Source of the DNA: JBEIDK01 sp040383485
GTDB lineage: Bacteria > Bacteroidota > Bacteroidia > UBA4408
NCBI GenBank assembly: GCA_040383485.1
Contig: JBEIDK010000019.1
Location: forward strand, 1-39,316
Direction: 5' to 3'
Length of the DNA stretch: 39,316 nt
Shown here in pieces: positions 15,314-26,000 of the stretch; position 1 is the stretch's first letter; the number at the start of each line of letters is the position of its first letter. Made by a program: the position numbers and the translations under genes. A model generated the notes under the pieces. The model searched no databases and was not told the DNA's origin. It saw only the letters and a list, made by a program, of their open reading frames with translations.

Positions 15314-17998
15314 TTGGAGCCCTCCAAAAAGAAATTTAAACGCTATAGAAGTAAATATATTTACTTCATTTTCTTTATTATTTTATGCCAAGTTATTAAT
15401 TCTTGCAGAAGCAACAAGAAAACTGATATTGCATCAATAGTTACTAAGATAGATACAATAAGTAACATTACCATTCAACTTGAAGAACCTTATAATCCTA
15501 GTAAAACCAAATTTTGGGATTTAATAAATACTAAATTAGATGTTAGTTTTGATTGGAAGAATTGTTTAGTAATAGGCAAAGCTTCTATTATTCTTAAACC
15601 ACATTTTTATTCGACCAATACTTTATCTATTGATGCTGTAGGTTTTACCTTAAATGATGTCTCTATGTTGAATGGAAATATTAAAACTAAACTTAAATAT
15701 CAATATGACGATAAGAAAATCACAATTATTCTTCCTATTAATTTTACAAAGACAGATTTGTTAACACTTTATATTGATTACATAGCAAAGCCAAATCAAT
15801 TAAAAATTAGGGGAAGTGATGCCATTGCATCTGATAAAGGACTTTATTTTATTAATCCTAATAATTTAGAAAAAAACAAACCCCAGCAAATATGGACACA
15901 AGGAGAAACTCAAGCATCCTCATGTTGGTTTCCTACTATAGATGCTCCTAATCAGAAAATGACACAGGAAATATCAATAACTGTAGATAAAGGTTTTAAA
16001 ACACTTAGCAATGGTATTTTAATATGGCAACAATTAAATACAGATAGTACTAGAACTGATATTTGGAAACAATCTCTCCCAGCTGCACCATATTTAACAA
16101 TGTTGGCTGTTGGAAAATTTGAAGAGGTTAAAGATACTTGGAATGGTATTGAAGTAAATTATTTAGTTGAGCCGCAATACGGTCAATATGCAAATCAAAT
16201 ATTTGGCAATACTCCGGCAATGATGACTTATTTTAGTAGCATTTTCGGTGTCAGTTATCCATGGGAAAAGTATTCTCAAATTGTTGTTCGTGATTATGTA
16301 TCTGGTGCCATGGAGAATACAAGTGCAACCTTGCACGGTGAGTCTATTCAAAAAACTGATAGGGAATTATTAGATGGCAATTATGAAGATTTTATTGCTC
16401 ATGAATTAGGGCATCAATGGTTTGGCGATTTAGTTACATGTGAAAGTTGGAGCAATTTAGTATTAAATGAAGGTTTTGCAACTTACTGTGAATATTTATG
16501 GATGAAACATAAATATGGCGATGAAGAAGCAGACTACCATTTAAATAATGATTTACAATCTTATCTTTATGAAGCCACTAGAAAGCAGGAGGACCTTGTA
16601 AGATTTAATTACCAAGACAAGGAAGACATGTTTGATTCTCATTCTTATGGTAAAGGAGGGAGAGTAATTCACATGTTAAGAAAACTTGTTGGCGATGATG
16701 CTTTTTTTGCTTCAATAAAATATTACTTGGAAAAAAACAAATTTAAAACAGTTGAAACTAATGACTTAAGAATGGCATTTGAAGAAATTACCGGAGAAGA
16801 TTTAAATTGGTTTTTTAATCAATGGTTCTATGCTAGTGGTCATCCAAAACTTGTAATAAATTATAGTTATAACGACACAACTAAAAAACAGATTGTTGAT
16901 ATTGAGCAAATACAAAATTTAGATAATACTCCAATGTATTCGCTACCAATTAGAATTGATGTCTATAATAAGTCAAAAGTTGACACACACTATGTAATAA
17001 TAAAAAAGAAGAATGAAACATTTGCTTTTGAAGCTGCTTATAAGCCAGAATTTGTAAACGTTGACGCAGAGAAAATTTTAGTATGTGAAAAGTTTGAAAA
17101 TAAAAGCATTACTGAGTGGATTGCCCAGTATAACCGTACTAATAATTTTGTTGATAAATATGAAGCTTTAACCGCGCTTGAGAAGAAGGAAAGTGAAGTT
17201 GGTGTTAAAGAATTATTTGCAAAAGCATTGCAAGATAAAAATTGGCACATTAGAAATTTTGCAACTGGAGTTGTTAAAGAATATGCTAAAGATAACAGTG
17301 GTTTGTATAAAGCTATTTTAGTTAAATTGGCACAAAAAGATTCAAAGCCTTTAGTAAGAGCTGCTGCAATTGATGCACTTAGCCATTGCTATGACGATAA
17401 TGATTTATTAAACTTATACAAGCGTGCTATTGATGATGCAAGTTACTCTGTGGAGGCAGAAGCTTTAAAAGCAATTTTTAAGTCGGATAAAGAACTTGGG
17501 ATAGAATTTGCAAGGACATTCGAAACAGACAGCACCTCGGTTATTGTTCAAGCATTGTGCAATATATATTCTCTTGAAGGAGAGGAAAGTGATAATAGCT
17601 ATTTTATTAAAGCTGAGTCATGGCTAAAAAGTGCAGAAAAATATGATTTTTGTAAATCATATTCTACTTTCTTATTAAGTAAAAATGATAGTACTATTTA
17701 TAAAGGCATTGAAATATTTGAAAAAATAGCGACTTCTGAAAATGCTTGGTATATTAGACTTGCTGGATTTAATGCTTTAGATTTAATTAAAGACTTATAT
17801 CTTACCAAAAAGAAAGAGGCTCAGGAAAACATTAAATCGTTACAATTAAAAAGCAATAAGAAAAATGAAATAGCAATGCAAGAAAAAGAACTGGAGAAGG
17901 CTGAATTTGAGTATGCTAGAATTTCCTCATTGATAAGAAATATAAAAAGTAAAGAAACGGACAAGAACCTTCTTAGTATTTATGGTAAGATTAATTAA
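15314..17998 (+). CDS. M1 family zinc metallopeptidase, lipoprotein
   Basis: An aminopeptidase N-type enzyme of 894 residues. The exopeptidase motif appears as GAMENTSAT, and the zinc site is H363-E364-LG-H367 with E386 18 residues on (HEXXH-X18-E). An N-terminal membrane segment ends VINSC, giving lipidation at Cys31, so it is likely envelope-anchored. Residues about 600-870 form helical HEAT-like repeats (WHIRNFATGVVKEYA, PLVRAAAIDALSH). The only possible start is TTG at 15314: a TAG stop lies three codons upstream, and no ATG occurs before the signal sequence. It probably acts with the DPP7-like enzyme, divergently encoded next door, in peptide breakdown. Confidence 0.92.
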   Translation: MEPSKKKFKRYRSKYIYFIFFIILCQVINSCRSNKKTDIASIVTKIDTISNITIQLEEPYNPSKTKFWDLINTKLDVSFDWKNCLVIGKASIILKPHFYSTNTLSIDAVGFTLNDVSMLNGNIKTKLKYQYDDKKITIILPINFTKTDLLTLYIDYIAKPNQLKIRGSDAIASDKGLYFINPNNLEKNKPQQIWTQGETQASSCWFPTIDAPNQKMTQEISITVDKGFKTLSNGILIWQQLNTDSTRTDIWKQSLPAAPYLTMLAVGKFEEVKDTWNGIEVNYLVEPQYGQYANQIFGNTPAMMTYFSSIFGVSYPWEKYSQIVVRDYVSGAMENTSATLHGESIQKTDRELLDGNYEDFIAHELGHQWFGDLVTCESWSNLVLNEGFATYCEYLWMKHKYGDEEADYHLNNDLQSYLYEATRKQEDLVRFNYQDKEDMFDSHSYGKGGRVIHMLRKLVGDDAFFASIKYYLEKNKFKTVETNDLRMAFEEITGEDLNWFFNQWFYASGHPKLVINYSYNDTTKKQIVDIEQIQNLDNTPMYSLPIRIDVYNKSKVDTHYVIIKKKNETFAFEAAYKPEFVNVDAEKILVCEKFENKSITEWIAQYNRTNNFVDKYEALTALEKKESEVGVKELFAKALQDKNWHIRNFATGVVKEYAKDNSGLYKAILVKLAQKDSKPLVRAAAIDALSHCYDDNDLLNLYKRAIDDASYSVEAEALKAIFKSDKELGIEFARTFETDSTSVIVQALCNIYSLEGEESDNSYFIKAESWLKSAEKYDFCKSYSTFLLSKNDSTIYKGIEIFEKIATSENAWYIRLAGFNALDLIKDLYLTKKKEAQENIKSLQLKSNKKNEIAMQEKELEKAEFEYARISSLIRNIKSKETDKNLLSIYGKIN

Positions 17999-18010
17999 AT
18001 TTTATTCAAC

Positions 18011-19042
18011 CTATTCTTTTATTAATTTCAAATTAATATTCTTTACGAGGCTAGGACCTTCATAGATAAAACCAGTATAGAGTTGCACCAAATCGGCACC
18101 AGCCTTCAATTTTTCTAATGCATCATCAGGAGTATGTATTCCACCAACTCCAATAATAGTGAACTTCTTGTTTGATTTAATAGCAATGTATTTAATTATT
18201 TCCGTCGATTTTTGAGTTACTGGCTTTCCGCTCAAACCTCCTGCACCAATTTGCTGAACTTCTAAGTAATTAGTTTGCAACCCATCTCTATTTATGGTGG
18301 TGTTAGTGGCTATAACGCCCTCTATTTTTGTTTCTAAAACTATTTCAATAATATCATCTAGTTCTTGCTGATTTAGGTCGGGTGATATTTTTAAAAGAAT
18401 TGGTTTCTGTTTCGGTTTAGATAGATTAATATTCTGCAACGTATTTAATAAATTCTTTAATGGCTCTTTTTCTTGCAAACTTCTTAGGCCTGGAGTATTA
18501 GGACTACTAACATTAACAACAAAGTAATCGACCACATCAAATAATGCTAGAAAGCAATATACATAATCATCTGTGGCTTCTTCGTTAGGTGTAATTTTGT
18601 TTTTGCCAATATTACCACCAATAACTAGTCCAGGGATTTTTATTTTTTTAAGTCTTTCAACTGCAGCATCTACGCCTTCATTGTTAAATCCCATTCGGTT
18701 AATAATTGCTTCATCTGTTATTAAACGAAACAATCGAGGTTTATCATTGCCAGGCTGAGCTTTAGGTGTTAAAGTTCCAATTTCTATAAAGCCAAAACCC
18801 AAAGCATGAAGAGATTCGATATGCTTAGCATCCTTATCAAAACCGGCAGCTAAACCTACAGGATTATTAAAAGTTAGCCCCATTATTTTTTTTTGTAGTT
18901 TAGGATTGCTTACAGTAAAGAATTTTAAGGAGATGTTTTTAGCAAAAGGAAATTTAAATAGTAATTCGAGACAATAGAAAGTAAAATAATGAGCTTTTTC
19001 AGGATTTATCTTGAAAAGAAAGTACTTAATTAATTTATACAT
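18011..19042 (-). CDS. pyrD: Dihydroorotate dehydrogenase (quinone), class 2
   Basis: Membrane-associated FMN enzyme oxidising dihydroorotate to orotate in pyrimidine synthesis, passing electrons to quinone. The 343-residue length and N-terminal amphipathic helices (about 1-45) mark class 2. Family segments include NPVGLAAGFDKDAKH, INRMGFNNEGVDA, and NVSSPNTPGLRSLQ, where the serine is the class 2 catalytic base. TNTTINRDGL, GAGGLSGKPV and IIGVGGIHTPDDALEKLKAGADLVQLYTG form the FMN-phosphate site. Convergent with the M1 peptidase gene, 12 bp away, with no clear terminator between. Confidence 0.96.
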   Translation of the reverse strand: MYKLIKYFLFKINPEKAHYFTFYCLELLFKFPFAKNISLKFFTVSNPKLQKKIMGLTFNNPVGLAAGFDKDAKHIESLHALGFGFIEIGTLTPKAQPGNDKPRLFRLITDEAIINRMGFNNEGVDAAVERLKKIKIPGLVIGGNIGKNKITPNEEATDDYVYCFLALFDVVDYFVVNVSSPNTPGLRSLQEKEPLKNLLNTLQNINLSKPKQKPILLKISPDLNQQELDDIIEIVLETKIEGVIATNTTINRDGLQTNYLEVQQIGAGGLSGKPVTQKSTEIIKYIAIKSNKKFTIIGVGGIHTPDDALEKLKAGADLVQLYTGFIYEGPSLVKNINLKLIKE

Positions 19043-19132
19043 TTTTAATCTTGTATTAGTTTTTCATTTCATTCATCATCTAAAAAATTTTAATTTTTAA
19101 TAATAAGAAACTATTAATGTTTAAATAATAAT

Positions 19133-20356
19133 TTAAGAAAGATTAAAGTGCTCTGTAGCCATTTTCTCAATTTCTCCTCCGATAGCCAAACTTGCCGTTG
19201 CAGCAGGTGAAGGAGCATTTAAAACATGTAGTGCATTGCCATTTATTTCAATCTTAAAATCATCAATCATCACTCCTTCTTTTGCCAATGCCATAGCACG
19301 AACGCCTGCTCTGCCAGGAACAATATCATCCATTTCTAAACTTGGAATTAACTTTTGTAATCTTTCAAGAAATAAACGTTTACTGAATGCTCTTCTATAT
19401 TCGTCTAGACCAAACCGCCAATGCTTTGCAAAAAATTTCCAGGTTCCTCCAAAAGCAAAGGCATCAACTGTATCGCGCATGCTAAAGTCGGTTTTCCCAT
19501 ATCCTTCCCTCTTAAAAACAAAAACTGCATTTGGTCCGCACTCTACACCTCCATGTATCATTCTTGTAAAATGTACGCCTAAAAAAGGAAACTCTGGGTT
19601 AGGTACTGGGTAGATTAAATTTTTGACTTTGCTCATTCCCTTTTCACTCAAATCAAAATAATCTCCTCTAAAACCAACTATGGCAGTGTCTATTTTAGCA
19701 CCTTCCTTTTTTGCAATACGGTCACTTTGTAAACCTGCACAAGTAATGATATATGAACCGGTGTAATAACCTTTATTGGTAATAACCTTTGTAAAATCTT
19801 GATTATGTTCAAAAGCCTTTGCCTCTGCACCTCTTAGCACCCTACTTTGTGGAAATTTTTCTGTAAAAATCTCAGCATATTTCTTAGTTACATCGCCATA
19901 ATCAATAATTCCAGTGCAACCAACAAAAAGACCTTCGATACCTTCGCAGTGTGGTTCAATTTCTTTTATTTCTTGGGCAGTTATTTTTCTAATCCCTTCA
20001 ACACCATTAGCCAAGCCATTATTATAAACTTTATTCATGTGTTCTAGTTCTGAAGCATGACTTGCCACAATAACTTTTCCGCAGATATCATGTTTGATAT
20101 GATGCTCTTTGGCAAAGGCTACTAGTTCACGGCGACCATCAACACAAAGTTTAGCTTTATATGAACCCGGCTTATAATATATTCCGGAGTGTATAACACC
20201 TGAATTGTGGCTTGTTTGATGAGCCGCCACTTCCTTTTCCTTTTCTAAAACGAGAATCTTTTTTAATGGATACTTTGTATTTAACTTTAGTGCTGTAGCC
20301 ATACCTACACATCCACCGCCTACTATAATAATATCAAAATGATTTTCTTGAGCCAT
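19133..20356 (-). CDS. lhgO: L-2-hydroxyglutarate oxidase/dehydrogenase
   Basis: FAD enzyme of the DAO family that oxidises L-2-hydroxyglutarate to 2-oxoglutarate, a metabolite-repair or lysine-catabolism reaction. The 407 residues open with the dinucleotide-binding motif DIIIVGGGCVGMATAL. HNSGVIHSGIYYKPGSYKAKLC and GPNAVFVFKREGY are characteristic of LhgO/L2HGDH rather than glycerol-3-phosphate dehydrogenase. The end carries the FAD-closing segment LNAPSPAATASLAIG. Family assignment is strong. Substrate is inferred from family; no csiD-gab operon is present around it. Confidence 0.9.
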   Translation of the reverse strand: MAQENHFDIIIVGGGCVGMATALKLNTKYPLKKILVLEKEKEVAAHQTSHNSGVIHSGIYYKPGSYKAKLCVDGRRELVAFAKEHHIKHDICGKVIVASHASELEHMNKVYNNGLANGVEGIRKITAQEIKEIEPHCEGIEGLFVGCTGIIDYGDVTKKYAEIFTEKFPQSRVLRGAEAKAFEHNQDFTKVITNKGYYTGSYIITCAGLQSDRIAKKEGAKIDTAIVGFRGDYFDLSEKGMSKVKNLIYPVPNPEFPFLGVHFTRMIHGGVECGPNAVFVFKREGYGKTDFSMRDTVDAFAFGGTWKFFAKHWRFGLDEYRRAFSKRLFLERLQKLIPSLEMDDIVPGRAGVRAMALAKEGVMIDDFKIEINGNALHVLNAPSPAATASLAIGGEIEKMATEHFNLS

Positions 20357-20443
20357 AAAATGAATTTTGGCAAATAACGTAATTTGAAATAAAAAAATGA
20401 ATGGATTTTAAACGAATAATTAAAAGTATTAATGTTTTCTTAG

Positions 20444-20896
20444 TTAATAGGTAATAAAGCTAATTTTTCCATCTAATTCTAGTATTCCAAGTTTAACTTT
20501 CGATACATTTTCAATTCCATTTTCTCGAATGAGCATTTCAATCTCTTTTGAGGTAATATTTGCTTTCCGCATTTTATCTACTTGTAGTTTGCCCTTATAA
20601 ATTAAAAGTATCGCTTCTCCTTCAAAAGTTTTCTTTACAAAAGAGAACTTATATAAATATCTTTTTAAAATATAATTTACCAGAAACAAAGTAGAAGCAG
20701 CAATAAGCCCAGCCCATAAACTATTATAAGGACCAATCATGGCATTTTGAACGGCATTGCTCACTAATAAAATAAGCACAAAATCAGCAACTGACATTTG
20801 ACTCATTTCCTTTTTACCGGAAATGCGTATTGCTAATAAAATAAAAAAGTAAACTACAGATGCACGAATTATTAAATCGAAAATTTGATTTGACAT
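20444..20896 (-). CDS. DUF421 (YetF-like) membrane protein
   Basis: A 150-residue protein with three N-terminal membrane segments (about 8-25, 37-52, 58-76) and a small C-terminal domain. The family landmarks are ISGKKEMSQMSVADFVLILLVSNAVQNAMIG and the KGKLQVDKMRKANITSKEIEMLIRENGI segment. Other members (YetF, YkjA) are linked to spore or membrane functions, but no molecular activity is established. It lies 69 bp after the MutS-like gene in the same direction. Confidence 0.88.
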   Translation of the reverse strand: MSNQIFDLIIRASVVYFFILLAIRISGKKEMSQMSVADFVLILLVSNAVQNAMIGPYNSLWAGLIAASTLFLVNYILKRYLYKFSFVKKTFEGEAILLIYKGKLQVDKMRKANITSKEIEMLIRENGIENVSKVKLGILELDGKISFITY

Positions 20897-20966
20897 TTAT
20901 TTTTAATTAGAATAATTTGAAATTTTTTATGTGCCATTTTTTATGGATATAAATTTAAGTTATGAT

Positions 20967-22742
20967 TTAAATAATCTCCATTTTTTTCATCAGGAAAGTT
21001 GCACTTTTATTTCTGCAAATTCCATCTCTTAACTTAAAATCAAAAACCAATTCATTATTAATTATTTCTACTTCAAAACATTTATTTGTTAAGAACTCTG
21101 GAAACAGTTTAGTGGTTTCACATACTTCTAAATCATGAGTTGCAATAGCTCCAATGACATTATTTGGTATCATTTTTTTTATGACTTCAATTGTTCCGTT
21201 CCTTTTATCATCAGAATTTGTGCCGCGCAAAATCTCATCTAAAAGTACAAAGCAACTTTCTTCCTTGATAGCCTCAATAACTTCTTTTAATCTTTTTATT
21301 TCTGCAAAGAAGTAAGATTCATTGTCATTCAACGAATCGGATAATCGCATAGATACCCAAACTCGCATTGGATGAACGCTTGCCGTGCTTGAACATATTG
21401 GAGCGCCAATACCTGCAAGAACCATATTTATTCCTAGGGTTCTTAAAAAAGTACTTTTGCCAGACATATTTGAACCTGTAAGTATGATAAATTTATGTTC
21501 AGAAAAATCAACTGAATTACAAACTCGTTTTATTGAAGGAATAAGTGGATGCCCTAAATCTTTTAAGGAAATACTTTTATCATTGTTTAGCTCAGGAAAT
21601 ATAAATTCCTGATTGTTATAAGCGAAATTTGCTAAACTGTTCATGGTTTCAAATTCTCCGATAACATCTAACCATATCTTAATGAATTTCGCGTTGTCTT
21701 TTCGCCAATAAAATAGAGCCCTTAATGTATGAATATGATATAGCAAAAAACCATTGAAAATGATTGCTCCCATTCCGTTTTTGATGCTATCCATTCTATT
21801 GAAAAGAGAAGACAACTTCAAAATATTTTCACTAGCGGTAATGTTAGAATTTATTAATTCATTTTTAAGTTCATTAAGCTTACTTGATTGAAATTGTTTT
21901 TTTTCAATTTCCTCTAATATCAAACTGTACTTCATAATAATATCATGCATCTTATCAGACTTAAATATTTCGAGCTTTATTTTTTTAAGTTGAAAAACGA
22001 GTATTACAAGATTTACAAGAAATAACGTAACGAAAATACTCCAATAGATAGGCTCCTTTGTGAAAGCAAATGTTATTAAACTGAGAATTAACAAAGCTGG
22101 AATGATAAAAGACAAACCAATAAAAAGTTTGCTCTTAGGTTCTGTTTTAATAGCAGACCAATCAATTAAATTTTGGTAAGAATCTTTACTGTCATTTGCA
22201 ATAATTGAAAGTGCATTTATTTTTTGTCTCCATTCTATGCTATTCTTTAATTCATTGATTGCAATTTGATTCTCAATAATTTTTTCATTACTCAACAAGT
22301 TTAAAAGTAATTTAGACAACCTAGTTTTGCCTATGAAGGTAGCTGTTCTATTAATACATTGAAACAATGATTTATCTCCAAAAATATCTAAATCGTGAGA
22401 ATAAGAATGTCCCGTATCATTATATTCTAAGCCATTATCAAATTCAATTTCCCCTTTACTCAAATAGTTTATTTCATTTTCATTGATTGTGATTAGTGTA
22501 TTTCTTAATTCAATTTCAGAAGCCACCTTACGATGCTTTCTCATTAACAATATAAATACTATTATCGTTGATAAGATTACGATTTCAAAGTTGTTCTCTC
22601 CTTTAAATTTGTAATAGCAACTCACAAAAAAAAGAATTGCTGTTGCTAATCTTAGTAAACTAATTTTAGAATGAATTCTTTTTAAATTATTGCGTGCGGT
22701 GAGGTTTTCTTCTTTTAAATTTAAATATTTATTAACATCCAT
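20967..22742 (-). CDS. Membrane-anchored MutS-family ATPase
   Basis: A 591-residue protein carrying the MutS ATPase domain. It has Walker A GSNMSGKST (about 423-431), DSLNDNESYFFAEIKRL as the signature region, Walker B FVLLDEILRGTNSDD (about 498) and IATHDLE. Upstream is a MutS core-like helical region (HPLIPSIK before the ATPase). It lacks the N-terminal mismatch-recognition domain with its Phe-x-Glu motif. Instead it has four hydrophobic segments in two pairs (about 28-43 with 53-67, and 207-227 with 233-251). It is therefore not canonical MutS or MutS2. ATG at 22742 is preferred over a TTG at 22751. Function is unknown; mismatch repair should not be assumed. Confidence 0.85.
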   Translation of the reverse strand: MDVNKYLNLKEENLTARNNLKRIHSKISLLRLATAILFFVSCYYKFKGENNFEIVILSTIIVFILLMRKHRKVASEIELRNTLITINENEINYLSKGEIEFDNGLEYNDTGHSYSHDLDIFGDKSLFQCINRTATFIGKTRLSKLLLNLLSNEKIIENQIAINELKNSIEWRQKINALSIIANDSKDSYQNLIDWSAIKTEPKSKLFIGLSFIIPALLILSLITFAFTKEPIYWSIFVTLFLVNLVILVFQLKKIKLEIFKSDKMHDIIMKYSLILEEIEKKQFQSSKLNELKNELINSNITASENILKLSSLFNRMDSIKNGMGAIIFNGFLLYHIHTLRALFYWRKDNAKFIKIWLDVIGEFETMNSLANFAYNNQEFIFPELNNDKSISLKDLGHPLIPSIKRVCNSVDFSEHKFIILTGSNMSGKSTFLRTLGINMVLAGIGAPICSSTASVHPMRVWVSMRLSDSLNDNESYFFAEIKRLKEVIEAIKEESCFVLLDEILRGTNSDDKRNGTIEVIKKMIPNNVIGAIATHDLEVCETTKLFPEFLTNKCFEVEIINNELVFDFKLRDGICRNKSATFLMKKMEII

Positions 22743-22892
22743 AATTCGCAATTTGTTTTCATCTTTAGTATATTTCTTTTTTCGATTTAAACCTAACTAT
22801 GAGAACAATACATAATATTTATGTGAAGTAGAATTTTTTTAAGCTAGAAATTGTCTAAAAAAGAGAAGACAAAAATAAGACGAAATCAATAG

Positions 22893-22930
22893 ATAACAAT
22901 TGCAAAACATTAAATAACAATTTACTTTTA
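22893..22930 (+). promoter_or_regulatory. Candidate promoter with direct repeat upstream of A2M
   Basis: ATAACAATT occurs at 22893-22901 and 22914-22922, 21 bp apart (two helical turns). TTG (22900-22902) and TACTTTTA (22923-22930, 7 of 8 to TAnnTTTG) are 20 bp apart. This lies in the 263-bp divergent gap before the A2M gene, which otherwise shows nothing I can name. Confidence 0.3.
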
Positions 22931-23005
22931 CACAAGATTTTTATTACACTAAACATTTTCTTCAACAAACCTTCAAAAAATCATTAATCTTATTAATTAT
23001 CATCA

Positions 23006-26000
23006 ATGAAATTTAAATTTAATGGCAAGTATGCTAGTATCAAATGGATGGCAATTGGCGTAATTGCTACAATTACAACTATTTTTTCCTACAACAATAT
23101 AGATAAGATTAAAGAACTAAACTTAGGTACAAAAAATAAATTTGAAATAATAAAGGTAAATCCTGCCTTTGCTCAATATATTTCAGCGTTCACAACAGGA
23201 TATATATCATCTGGTTCGACAATTAAAATAAAATTTACTTCTCAAATTCAGGAGAGCGTTACTTTAAATACACCCATCGAAGAAAAGCTATTTTCTTTTG
23301 ACGATGATATTGAAGGAGAAACGGTATGGACTGATGCGCAAACCCTCGAATTTAGACCTAAAAACAGGCTAAAGGCAGGTGAAACCTACAATGCGACATT
23401 TTACCTTCATAAATTACTTGGCGTGATAGATGAACTTAAAGAATTTGAATTCAACTTTAAGGTTGTTGAACAATCTATAAAATTAGAATTTAATGATTTG
23501 ATGAGTTATTCGAACGAAGACTTCTCATATTATAGATCCGCAGGAACCTTATACACAGCAGATTTTGCAGAATCATCTGAGATTGAAAATGCACTAAAAG
23601 CAAATTATGATGGGCAATCAGTATATTTAAAGTGGAATCACGACGCAAAAAATAATTCTCATAAATTTTATATTGATAGTATTGCCCGAGGTGTATTGAA
23701 GTCTTCGAAACTAACTTATACGTGGGATGGAACATCTGTAAAAACGGAAGATAAAGGCGAAAAAAATTTCAGTGTTCCCGCTAAAAACTCTTTTACACTA
23801 CTGAATGTACAAGTGGTTTCTGACGCAGAACAATACCTACGAATTGCATTGTCTAATCCAGTAAGCTCTAACCAAAGCTTTGAAGGTTTGATAACACTAG
23901 GAGAACTTAAAGATTTCAAGTTTGTTACCGATAATAATCACATACGTATTTACACTAATGAGATAAAAACAGGCAACTATAAAATAAAAATAAGTAGTGC
24001 TATCAGGGATGCAAAAAACAATAATCTCGATAAAAGTTACGAAAACCAAATTGCTTTTGAAGAAATTAAACCATCCGTTTCAATTGTTGGCAAAGGTGTA
24101 ATCCTACCTTCTAGCAATGGACTATCAATGCCATTTGAAGCAGTGAATTTAAAGGCCATTGATGTTAAAATTCTGAAGCTTTATGAGAACAATATTTTAC
24201 AATATTTACAAACAAATGATCTTGATGGAGATAATGAATTGGTGAGGGTTGGTAAAACCATTGTAGAAAAAACCATTAGTCTTGGCATTACCAATCCCGC
24301 AGATTTTAAAATTAAAAAGAAGTTTTCACTCGAATTAAGCAAAATATTAAAAGCCGAACCAGGAGCGATTTATCGGGTAACTTTAAGTTTTAAAAAATCA
24401 TATTCGACTTATTCCTGTGCAGGTAGTTCGAATAAAGAAAATATAGAACTTGAAAAAATTGTAGAAAAGAATTTCTACAATGAACAATATGGTTATTATT
24501 ATAATAACTATGAATATATTGGTGAGGAAGAAGATTATGATTGGAACCAATCAGACAACCCGTGTAATGGTGCTTATTATCAAAGCTATAAAACCAGTGT
24601 TTCTAGAAACCTGCTCGCAAGTGATATAGGATTAACTGTAAAAAGAAATAATGATGGCGACTTGTTTTTTGCTGCAGCAAATTTAATAACAGCTCTTCCC
24701 ATTTCAAACTTAGAGATTGAGCTATACGATTACCAACAACAATTTATTGAACGTGCTAAAACGAATTCTGATGGTATGCTCTTTCTCTCTCCGAAAGAAA
24801 AACCATATTTTATAATTGCAAAAAATGATGTGAATAAAACTTATTTAAAACTTGAGGATGCATCATCTCTTTCCCTCACATTATTTGATACACAAGGAGA
24901 AAGTATTCAAAAAGGTTTAAAGGGATTCATTTATGGCGAAAGAGGAGTTTGGAGGCCAGGTGATACCTTGTTTTTAAGCTTTATTCTTGAAGATAAATTA
25001 AAAAATCTGCCTGCCAACCATCCAATCATTTTCGAATTACGAAATCCACAAGGATTGGTCTACAAAAAAATGTTGAAAGCAAAAGGGCTTGATGGATTTT
25101 ATACCTTCCCTGTTGTCACCGATGTAAATGCTCCTACTGGCAATTGGACAGCACTCTGTAAGGTTGGCGCAATTGAATTTACTAAAAATATTCGCATAGA
25201 AACAGTGATGCCGAATAGATTAAAATTAAACATTAACATCAATGAAGGTAAAGTTATCAGTGCAAAAGCAAGTGAAAATTTCCTTTTACATGCTAATTGG
25301 CTAACTGGCGCTATAGCTAAGAATTTGGCTGCATCAGTATCTGTTTCCCTTTCTACTAAAAAAACTACTTTTAATAAGTACAAAACATATCAGTTCGACG
25401 ATATCACTCAAAAATTTGAATCAGAGAATCTAAATTTATTTGATGGAAAACTGAATGAAAATGGAGACGTTAAGTTTCCACTCAAGATAAATACCAAATC
25501 AAGTGCAACAGGTTTTTTAAATGCAAATATTGTTTCTCGCGTATATGAATCGGGCGGTGCCTTCAGTGTTGATCGCTTCTCATTTACCTATTCACCATTT
25601 GAAAAATATGTTGGAATTCAATTACCTGAAGGAGAAAAGAATAGCGGAATACTTTATACCGATAGAAAACATGAAATAAAAATAGCGACGGTAAACAGTA
25701 ATGGCGAACCAATTGGATGTAGTAACTTAAAAGTACAAGTTTATAAGCTTGACTGGCGTTGGTGGTGGGACCAATACGAAGATGATTTAGCAAACTATAT
25801 TACTTCTGATTACCATAAACCGGTATATACGCAAAACATATCTACACGAAATGGTGCTGGTAGTTTTAATCTTGAGTTTGATGAAGAAGATTGGGGACGT
25901 TATTTAATAAGAGTGAGTGATATTGACGGTGGACATTCAAGTGCAATTACAACCTATTTTGATTATCCAAATTGGATGGATAGAGGTGGACAAAACAATA

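Noticed and set aside
20967..22742. Annotation as mismatch-repair MutS or MutS2
   Set aside because: There is no mismatch-recognition domain and no C-terminal Smr domain, and it has four membrane-like segments.
22743..22751. TTG start adding three residues to the MutS-like protein
   Set aside because: An ATG follows three codons later and gives a natural N-terminus (MDVNKYL).
22743..23005. Possible small RNA or ORF in the 263-bp divergent gap
   Set aside because: No frame with a credible start, no GC-rich hairpin and no terminator; only promoter-like repeats are visible.
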